A stretch of DNA of 45,260 nucleotides from Gemmatimonadaceae bacterium (lineage in GTDB: Bacteria > Gemmatimonadota > Gemmatimonadetes > Gemmatimonadales > Gemmatimonadaceae). The translations under genes were made by a program, and so were the position numbers. A model generated the notes under the pieces. That model saw nothing but the letters and a program-made list of their open reading frames with translations, did no database searches and had not been told where the DNA came from. Where the stretch lies: assembly GCA_025930755.1 (NCBI GenBank), contig JAICOJ010000019.1, forward strand, positions 1 through 45,260, in the 5' to 3' direction. Shown here piece by piece: positions 33,522 through 40,200 of this stretch (its first letter is position 1; every line of letters begins with the position of its first letter).

Positions 33522-35470
33522 GGCGAGTCTGGATGCTGGCAGCCGTGGTCGGGTTTGCGCTCGCGGGCGCGACCGACGGGCGTGCCGCAGACACGGATGC
33601 GCCGCGGGGAAGTGGGGAGGTGGTCTCGCTGAGCGTCGTCCCGATGACCGGACGTGCTGAAGTCGTCATTGCAGTCGACGGCTCGGTCGATGTCCAGGAC
33701 TTTACCCTCTCGAAGCCCGCGCGCGTCGTCATCGATTTGAAGGGCGCGCGTCTCACCATGCCTGCGCGGCTGTACGACAAGGTTCAGCGTGGCGCGATCA
33801 TGAACCTTCGCGTCGCGCAGTATAAGGAAGAGGTCGTTCGCGTCGTGATCGATCTCGACCAGTCACGCGACTACTCGATCACGCGCGGCGAAGAGTCGAT
33901 CCGTGTCTCGATCGACGCCGAAGCGGGTGCGTTCAACGCCTGGCACGCCGGTGCCCCGACGCTGACGCGCACGGTCGCCGCTCCCGTCGAGAAGCGGATC
34001 GAGCCGGCGCCCAAGGCGCAGGTCAGCCGCCGCACGCAGCCCACGGCCCGCAGTGCGCAGCCGTCCCTCTCGCAGCAGCCCCGCATCACGGTGACCTACC
34101 AGGACGCCGACATTCGCGACGTCGTCGCCGCGTTTGCCGCGTTCAGCGGTCGCACGATCGTGGTCGGCAAGGAGATCAAGGGCACCGTCACCGCCGAAGT
34201 GCGCGACCAGCCCTGGGACGTCGCGCTCCGCGCGATCCTGCAGTCGCAGGGCCTCGCCGCGGTCGAGGATGCCAACGGCATCATCGCGGTCGACTCCTAC
34301 GAAAACATCGCGTCGCAGCAGGCCACCGAGCCGCTCTCGACGCAGATCGTTCCCGTGAACTACGCGCGCGCCGGCTCGCTCGTCGAGACGGTGAAGTCGC
34401 TGCTCTCCAGAGACTGCGGCGGCGGACGGGCGTCCGCGGCGCAGTCTGGGGCCCGCGCGATGGGTGCCGACGCCTGCATTACGCGCGGCTCCGTGGTCGC
34501 CGACTCCGGAACCAACCGTCTGATCATCACCGACGTTCCGTCACGGCTGCCGGAGATCACCGGCTACGTCCAGGATCTCGACGTTCGCACGCCGCAGGTC
34601 GCGATCAAGGCGAAGATCATCTTCGTCAACCGCACCGACATCGAGGCGCTCGGCGTCACCTACGACCTGGGCAGCCAGACGCAGTTCTTCAACAAGCTCG
34701 TCCAGCGCACCGACCCGAGCACCTTCGAGCCGGTGGATACCGACGGCGACGGCATCAATGACGCCTTCGGCGGGTCGCCCTTCGAGCAGAACACCAACAT
34801 CATCGACATCGGCGGCAACGCACTCGCCGCGATCTCGAACGCGAACGCCCGTATCGTCAACCCGGCGCTCGAGCTGATCTTCTCGACCGCGATCGGCAAG
34901 TTCGACCTCACCGCGTTCATCGACGCGCTGCAGGAAGTCCGGCTCGCCGACATTCAGGCGGAGCCGAGCATCGTGACGCTCGACAACCGCAAGGCGGAGA
35001 TCCTCGTCGGTGAGGAGACCCCGATCCGCGTGATCGACCTGGGCTCGCAGGGCCAGGGCGGTGGCGGCGGCCAGACGAACCAGCCGCGCGCGACCGTGAA
35101 CTTCAAGGAGACGGGCATCATTCTGTCCGTCACGCCGCACATCACGAACAACCGCCACATCCTCATGACGCTGCACTCGGAGCGCTCCAACCTCCAGGCG
35201 GCGGCATCGGACCTCGGCTTCACGTTCCAGAAGCAGCGTGCCGACAACCAGCTCCTCGTCGCGGATGGCGAGACGGCGGTGATCGGCGGGCTCACCGTGA
35301 CCGAAGTGACGGTCTCGAAAGTCGGCATCCCGATCCTCGTGGACCTGCCGCTCATCGGAAAGCTCTTCGGTCAGACCACGACCCGTGAAGAGAAGCGCGA
35401 CCTGCTGATTCTGGTCACGCCCCACATCATCGACGAAGGAGAGAGCATCGCGCCGCCCAACGGCCGCTGA
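33518..35470 (+). CDS. pilQ: Type IV pilus secretin PilQ
   Basis: 650 residues. Signal peptide (1-about 24), one AMIN domain (about 30-130) that would bind peptidoglycan, a short linker, an STN/N0 domain (about 190-260, ITVTYQDADIRDVVAAF), secretin N1-type domain (270-370) with the long loop holding paired cysteines (SRDCGGGRAS and DACITRG), and the secretin barrel (about 375-640) with VGEETPIRVIDLG, ETGIILSVTPHI and the closing VPILVDLPLIGKLFG-type motif. A loop near residue 410 reads DTDGDGINDAFGG, a calcium-binding-type sequence. It forms the outer-membrane pore for the pilus. Confidence 0.93.
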   Translation: MRRVWMLAAVVGFALAGATDGRAADTDAPRGSGEVVSLSVVPMTGRAEVVIAVDGSVDVQDFTLSKPARVVIDLKGARLTMPARLYDKVQRGAIMNLRVAQYKEEVVRVVIDLDQSRDYSITRGEESIRVSIDAEAGAFNAWHAGAPTLTRTVAAPVEKRIEPAPKAQVSRRTQPTARSAQPSLSQQPRITVTYQDADIRDVVAAFAAFSGRTIVVGKEIKGTVTAEVRDQPWDVALRAILQSQGLAAVEDANGIIAVDSYENIASQQATEPLSTQIVPVNYARAGSLVETVKSLLSRDCGGGRASAAQSGARAMGADACITRGSVVADSGTNRLIITDVPSRLPEITGYVQDLDVRTPQVAIKAKIIFVNRTDIEALGVTYDLGSQTQFFNKLVQRTDPSTFEPVDTDGDGINDAFGGSPFEQNTNIIDIGGNALAAISNANARIVNPALELIFSTAIGKFDLTAFIDALQEVRLADIQAEPSIVTLDNRKAEILVGEETPIRVIDLGSQGQGGGGGQTNQPRATVNFKETGIILSVTPHITNNRHILMTLHSERSNLQAAASDLGFTFQKQRADNQLLVADGETAVIGGLTVTEVTVSKVGIPILVDLPLIGKLFGQTTTREEKRDLLILVTPHIIDEGESIAPPNGR

Positions 35471-35488
35471 TGCGATCCTGATCACGCC

Positions 35489-37987
35489 ATGACGACCCTG
35501 CCGAACATGCTCCGCTCCCGCGGAGTCGCCCTTGGCGCATTCGCCATCCTTCTCGGGATGGCGGCATGCGCCGAGCAGCAGCCTTCGGGCTCGCTCGGTG
35601 ATCTCGATTCGCCGGGCCTGACGCTGGCTCCGCTCGACGCTCCGAACGACAGCTCGATCGCCTTCACGGCGACCGCTGTCGACAATCTGGGTATCAAGTC
35701 GATCCGGATTGTCATCTCCGGCGGCGTTGCCGGTGTGATCGACACGAACTTCACGGTGAACCAGACGCGGGTCACCGTGCCCTATTCGCTCGCCATCCCG
35801 ACGACGGTGCAGCCGGGTACGGCGATCGTTCTCGTCGGTACCGCCACCGACGGCGCTCGCAACGTCTCGGGGCCCGACACGCTGACGCTCACCGTTGGCG
35901 GCGTCGCGCCACCGACGGTTCGCATCGTCTCGCCGACGGCCGCCGATGCGGCGGTCGTGGGACGCCAGGTGCTCATCACGATCACCGGCTCGAGTGAGCT
36001 CAAGATCCGCTCGCTCGGCTATATCGCGACCGGTGCAGTGACCGGCGTCGATTCCGTGGTGTACGGCAACCCGCTGCTCGTCGACCGCACGGCGATCGAT
36101 ACACTGACGATCCCGCCGACGGCGGCGCCGGGCCCACTCACGCTCCAGCCATTCCTCGTCGACTCGCTTGGACGCCAGCGGTTCCTCGGCGCGCCGGTCA
36201 CGCTGCAAGTGATCCCGGCCGCGGGAGCAGGCACGCGGCCAGTCGTCGACTTCGGGCTCAACGAGCGCATCGAAGTTACTGACACGATTTTCGTCACGGC
36301 CAACGATCCGGCGGGCATCTCGATGCTCGGCTACGACGTGCGGTTGTTGGATGGCACCATCGTCGGGCAGGATTCCCTCGTCTCGTCCGGACAGATCACG
36401 TCGCTCCGCAACACCTTCACGATGCGGCTCAACGTGACGACCTTCCCCACCCGGGTGCTCGTCAGGGCCTGGGCCCGCAACTCCGCCGGCACGTCCGATA
36501 CGGCGCGAGTCGGGGGAGTCGTTCGTGTCGACACGATCACGGTGGTCGCCGGGAGCACCCGTCCGCTGCCGGTCGGCGGACTCGTCGCCGACGGGCTGTA
36601 TCACCAGGCCAGCGACAAGCTCTACCTCTCGAACATCACGCGGAATCAGCTCGAGGTGTTCTACCTCGGCGACTCCACGTTCAAGACGCCGGTCCGCGTC
36701 GGCTCACGTCCATGGGGCGTCGCGGCATGGCCGCGGGATCGCGGAGACGTCACCGTTCCGCGCCTGGGCCAGGGCGACACCATTCTCGTCGCGAACAACG
36801 GCGGGACGTCGATCAGCTACGTCCGCGTCAATCCGGCCGATCCGAACGACAGCGGGCTCGAGGTGTATCGCTACCCGCTGCCGAACATCATTCTCTACAC
36901 GATCACGGCGAAGCTGTCCGAGAACACCGGACAGCTGCTCCAGGTCCGCACGCGCTACGACTTCAGCGACCGGCCGCAGTGGCTGGGTGCAGTCTGCAAG
37001 GGCGCGACGACCGCAAACTCGCCGTGCACCGAAGTCGTCGCCGTCTACTCGACGTCGCCGACCCTCGGCCAGAACGTGCCGTTCGACAAGAATAACGGGA
37101 CGATTCGCTGGGAGAACCTGACGACGCGGCAGAGCCATTACTTCTGGCAGCAAGCCAACGGTCAGGGCGACCGTCGCGCCGATACGCTCGAGATCGAGCG
37201 CTTCGGGTCGATGGACGCGAGCGGTAACATCGTCGGTCACGCCGACTCGCTCCTGGTGCCGTTCCTCCAGATCGGGACGCACGCCTCGGGCGACACGGCC
37301 CTGGTGGCCAATGTCGTGAGAATCCCGGAGCTGGCGTTCCGCGATACCACATTCGTCCGCAACTCCGGGAACTTCCGCCGGGCCATCATGGGCGAAGGCG
37401 GACGCGTGCTCGGCGATGACATAACGAGAAACGCGCGCGCGATCGGATACGACGCGACCATCGGCATGAAGCTCAGCAACTACTCGCACCCCGGGTACGT
37501 GCTGCCGACGCCGGTCGCGGACTCCGGAATCTCACGCGCCATGGACGTCACCGACTACGTGGCGAACACGTCGTCGCGCGTGCTTGGCGTGAGCATCAAC
37601 TTCGACGGCCAGATCGCCGCCTTCCGCGCCGATTCGGTCTACCTGATCGACCCGCTGCTGCGCCTCCAGGGTGTGCTCGAGGTCAACGGCACGAACGCGG
37701 GCTTCGACTTCCACCCGCTGAACTACGGTGGCGGTGATCCAGGCGTCCCCGGCTCGGTGCTGCCGACCGAACGGCTGGCCTTCTCCGCCTCGCTGCAGCC
37801 GGAGATCGAAGTGTACGACACGTGGGAATACCGCCGCGTCGGCTGCGTACCAGTACGCGACCCGATCATCGGGCCGATCAAGGCGTCGGTGCGCAACGGA
37901 CAGGTCGTGCTCGTCGGGGCGACCGCCCGCGGCGTGATCATCGTCGCACTCGGAAACCTGCTGACGTCGAGTTGCCAGGTTCCCTGA
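35489..37987 (+). CDS. Large lipoprotein with Ig-like repeats, unknown function
   Basis: 832 residues. A hydrophobic signal ends at GMAAC, a probable lipobox with Cys29 as the lipidated residue. The first half contains two or three beta-sandwich repeats (FTATAVDNLGIKSIRIVISG; TITGSSELKIRSLGYIATG; VTANDPAGISMLGYDVRLL). The second half (from about 365) has propeller-like strands such as GLYHQASDKLYLSNITRNQL and PWGVAAWPRDRGDV. It starts 18 bases after pilQ and is very likely cotranscribed. A surface-exposed pilus accessory or adhesion protein is a reasonable guess; no family is recognised. Confidence 0.8.
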   Translation: MTTLPNMLRSRGVALGAFAILLGMAACAEQQPSGSLGDLDSPGLTLAPLDAPNDSSIAFTATAVDNLGIKSIRIVISGGVAGVIDTNFTVNQTRVTVPYSLAIPTTVQPGTAIVLVGTATDGARNVSGPDTLTLTVGGVAPPTVRIVSPTAADAAVVGRQVLITITGSSELKIRSLGYIATGAVTGVDSVVYGNPLLVDRTAIDTLTIPPTAAPGPLTLQPFLVDSLGRQRFLGAPVTLQVIPAAGAGTRPVVDFGLNERIEVTDTIFVTANDPAGISMLGYDVRLLDGTIVGQDSLVSSGQITSLRNTFTMRLNVTTFPTRVLVRAWARNSAGTSDTARVGGVVRVDTITVVAGSTRPLPVGGLVADGLYHQASDKLYLSNITRNQLEVFYLGDSTFKTPVRVGSRPWGVAAWPRDRGDVTVPRLGQGDTILVANNGGTSISYVRVNPADPNDSGLEVYRYPLPNIILYTITAKLSENTGQLLQVRTRYDFSDRPQWLGAVCKGATTANSPCTEVVAVYSTSPTLGQNVPFDKNNGTIRWENLTTRQSHYFWQQANGQGDRRADTLEIERFGSMDASGNIVGHADSLLVPFLQIGTHASGDTALVANVVRIPELAFRDTTFVRNSGNFRRAIMGEGGRVLGDDITRNARAIGYDATIGMKLSNYSHPGYVLPTPVADSGISRAMDVTDYVANTSSRVLGVSINFDGQIAAFRADSVYLIDPLLRLQGVLEVNGTNAGFDFHPLNYGGGDPGVPGSVLPTERLAFSASLQPEIEVYDTWEYRRVGCVPVRDPIIGPIKASVRNGQVVLVGATARGVIIVALGNLLTSSCQVP

Positions 37988-38011
37988 TCGGGCGTTAAGC
38001 AGACAGCAGGA

Positions 38012-38066
38012 CGAACGAGGAACGAGGAACGAGGAAGCGACTTCCTTGTTCCTCGTTCCTCGTTCG
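38012..38066. repeat. Near-perfect 26-bp heptamer hairpin, GAACGAG type
   Basis: The left arm 38012-38037 and right arm 38041-38066 are 26 bases each with a 3-base loop (CGA); 25 of 26 positions pair and the last would be a G-U pair in RNA. It lies 24 bases after the lipoprotein stop and 13 bases before the aroC start. Confidence 0.93.
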
Positions 38067-38073
38067 GTATGTT
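38046..38073 (+). promoter_or_regulatory. Possible aroC promoter partly made of repeat DNA
   Basis: TTGTTC (38046-38051), a 16-base spacer and TATGTT (38068-38073) would start transcription at about the aroC ATG (38080). The -35 box includes the one base of the right arm that departs from the heptamer pattern. Seen by eye only. Confidence 0.3.
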
Positions 38074-38079
38074 CACCCC

Positions 38080-39279
38080 ATGCTTCGCTTCACCACGGCC
38101 GGCGAATCCCACGGGCCAGCGCTCATCTCCATTCTCGAGGGAGTGCCCGCTGGCCTGCCACTGCTCGCCGAGCACGTGAACGCGGAGCTCGCGCGGCGGC
38201 AGCGCGGATACGGGCGCGGCCGACGCATGCAGATCGAGCAGGACGCGATCGAGTTCCTCGGCGGCGTGCGCGCCGGTGAGACCATCGGGGCGCCGGTCGC
38301 GATGCTCATTCGGAACCGCGACTGGGACACGTGGCGGGAGATCATGGACCCGGCCCCGCGGGCGGCCGACCCGGAGCTGCGGCGGCGCGCCGTTAGGCGA
38401 CCGCGCCCCGGGCACGCCGATCTCACGGGCCTCCTCAAATACGCCCGCGACGATGCACGCGACATCCTCGAGCGCGCCTCGGCGCGCGAGACGACGGCCC
38501 GCGTGGCCGCGGCCGCGGTCTGCAAGCGACTGCTCGACGAGTTCGGCATTCGTGTCGGCAGCCACGTCGTCCACCTGGGTGGGATCGATGCGCGCCGTCC
38601 CGAGGAGCTTCCGCCGGACCTCGCGGCAGCCGCGGATGCCTCGCCGCTCCGGACGCTCGACACCGACGCCGAACGGGAGATGGTCGCCCGCATCGACGCG
38701 GCCAAGCGGGAGGGGAACACGTTAGGCGGCGTGTGCGAAGTCGTCTGTACGGGCCTCCCCGTCGGACTCGGCTCCCACGTGTCGTGGGATCGGAAGCTCG
38801 ACGGACGCCTCGCCGCCGCGATCATGTCCATCCCGGCGGTGAAGGGGGTGGAGATCGGGCTCGGCTTCGAGGCCGCCAGGCGCCATGGGGCGGACGTGCA
38901 CGACGAGATCGTCCCCGCCGCCGACAGTCCCCGAACGGGTCACGTGCGCCGGGTGACCAACCGCGCCGGGGGGCTGGAGGGTGGAATGACCACCGGCGAG
39001 CCACTGGTCGTGAAAGTGGCGATGAAGCCGATCAGCACCTTGATGCGTCCTCTAGGTACAGTGGATCTGGACTCCGGCGCCCGGGCCGAGGCGGTCGCCG
39101 AGCGGAGTGATGTGACCGCCGTTCCGGCGATGGGCGTCATTGCAGAGGCAATGGTGGCGTTCGTGGTCGCGCAGGCGTTCCTCGAGAAGTTCGGCGGCGA
39201 TTCGCTCGCCGAGTTGCGGAGGAACCATGACTCATATGTTTCGGACATTGCCGCCCGAATGGGCCGGCAAGGAGACTGA
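38080..39279 (+). CDS. aroC: Chorismate synthase AroC
   Basis: 399 residues. Family signatures are present in order: TTAGESHGPAL at the N-terminus, RPRPGHADLTG (about 108-118), ERASARETTARVAAAAV (about 131-147) and GMTTGEPLVVKVAMKPISTL (about 306-325). The enzyme converts 5-enolpyruvylshikimate-3-phosphate to chorismate with reduced FMN, the last shikimate step. It overlaps the shikimate kinase gene by 53 bases, so the two are coexpressed. A pilQ-aro neighbourhood is also known from Proteobacteria (pilQ-aroK-aroB). Confidence 0.95.
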   Translation: MLRFTTAGESHGPALISILEGVPAGLPLLAEHVNAELARRQRGYGRGRRMQIEQDAIEFLGGVRAGETIGAPVAMLIRNRDWDTWREIMDPAPRAADPELRRRAVRRPRPGHADLTGLLKYARDDARDILERASARETTARVAAAAVCKRLLDEFGIRVGSHVVHLGGIDARRPEELPPDLAAAADASPLRTLDTDAEREMVARIDAAKREGNTLGGVCEVVCTGLPVGLGSHVSWDRKLDGRLAAAIMSIPAVKGVEIGLGFEAARRHGADVHDEIVPAADSPRTGHVRRVTNRAGGLEGGMTTGEPLVVKVAMKPISTLMRPLGTVDLDSGARAEAVAERSDVTAVPAMGVIAEAMVAFVVAQAFLEKFGGDSLAELRRNHDSYVSDIAARMGRQGD

Positions 39280-39796
39280 GCGACACCTCGTCCTGGTCGG
39301 TCTTCCCGGGTGCGGAAAGACGACCGTCGGCCAGGGTGTGGCCACGCAGCTCGGTCGCGCCTTTCTCGATCTCGACCACGAGATCGAGCGGCGCGAGGGA
39401 TCCGACATCGCCACGATCTTCGCGGAAAAGGGCGAGCCGTACTTTCGCGAGTGCGAGCGGACGGTGACCGCGGAGCTCGCCGAGATCGGCGGGCTCATCG
39501 TGTCGCCGGGCGGCGGCTGGATGACGAACGCCGACGCCCTCGCGACGCTTCGGCCGCGCGCGAAGGTGATTTATCTCAAGGTGAAACCGGAGACCGCGCT
39601 CAAGCGAATGGGCGCATCGCGGACCAGCAGACCGATCCTCGTGCATCCCGATCCCCTGGGCGAGCTGCGCCGTCTCCTCGCCGAGCGAGGCGGCGTCTAC
39701 GAGCGCGCCGACGAGGTCATCGACACCGAACGCATGAGCGTACAACAGGTTATCGCGAAGGTCGCAGCGCTTGCCCCCAGGAGAGGTGCGGCATAG
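39227..39796 (+). CDS. aroK: Shikimate kinase AroK
   Basis: 189 residues from the ATG at 39227, inside aroC, with GGAGGAA just upstream; a second ATG at 39236 has poorer spacing. The P-loop GLPGCGKTTVG (about 25-35), shikimate-binding DLDHEIERREG, the EKGEPYFRECE segment and SPGGGWM identify the kinase that phosphorylates shikimate at the 3-hydroxyl with ATP. Together with aroC it covers two steps of chorismate synthesis; aroB and others are not in the window. Confidence 0.93.
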   Translation: MTHMFRTLPPEWAGKETERHLVLVGLPGCGKTTVGQGVATQLGRAFLDLDHEIERREGSDIATIFAEKGEPYFRECERTVTAELAEIGGLIVSPGGGWMTNADALATLRPRAKVIYLKVKPETALKRMGASRTSRPILVHPDPLGELRRLLAERGGVYERADEVIDTERMSVQQVIAKVAALAPRRGAA

Positions 39797-39797
39797 G

Positions 39798-39843
39798 TTG
39801 AAACCCTTCGTGGCCGAAACGGTATTACATCTATCATTAGATG
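39798..39843 (+). promoter_or_regulatory. Candidate promoter and palindrome before the smg-like/topA operon
   Basis: TTGAAA (39798-39803), a 19-base spacer and TATTAC (39823-39828) lie in the most AT-rich patch of the area. CATCTA-TCAT-TAGATG (39828-39843), a perfect 6-bp inverted repeat, overlaps the predicted start point and could be an operator. The rest of the gap up to 39961 has no clear gene. Confidence 0.35.
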
Positions 39844-39961
39844 CAGATGCAGATGCGCGCTCGCGATGGGGCGCGCGGCGTTTCGGTGATGGCGTCGCCG
39901 GACTCGGCCGCCAGGGTGGAGGTGAAACCTCCCCATCGTTTTCTCGAGGGCACGACTTCCA

Positions 39962-40198
39962 GTGACTTTTCGCGTAATGGGGCCTCACGAGCAGGGCCGG
40001 TTTGCACCCGAGGCGTGGGGACGTTTGCTGCAGTTGAAGGGATCCGGGGCGCTCAGCGCCCCTGAGCTCGAGCAGGTGATCGAGCGCGCGCTCACGCACA
40101 TCGATGGGCGCATCGCGCTCGACGACCTTCGTCTCCTGCTCGAGGGGGTGGGCGTGATCGATGACACCGACGGCCCAGGCGCCGATCGGGTGCATTGA
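39962..40198 (+). CDS. Smg/DUF494-like protein, short (N-terminal part missing or frameshifted)
   Basis: 78 residues from a GTG at 39962. FRVMGPHEQGRFAPEAWGRL, LKGSGALSAPELEQVIERAL and GRIALDDLRLLL resemble the C-terminal half of Smg (DUF494), a roughly 150-residue protein of unknown function often encoded next to topA. The N-terminal half is not found in this frame, which has stops at about 39890 and 39923. Another frame (39771-39965) is open and ends in a TGA that overlaps this GTG; the N-terminus may have been lost, or a frameshift may separate the two. It ends three bases before the topA ATG. Confidence 0.55.
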   Translation: MTFRVMGPHEQGRFAPEAWGRLLQLKGSGALSAPELEQVIERALTHIDGRIALDDLRLLLEGVGVIDDTDGPGADRVH

Positions 40199-40200
40199 TC

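Noticed and set aside
34541-36604. 687-codon minus-strand frame
   Set aside because: It is antisense to pilQ and the lipoprotein; charge-rich shadow translation only.
39841-40065. Small open frame starting MQMQM
   Set aside because: It overlaps the Smg-like frame, and its start comes from a short GATGCA repeat with no ribosome site.
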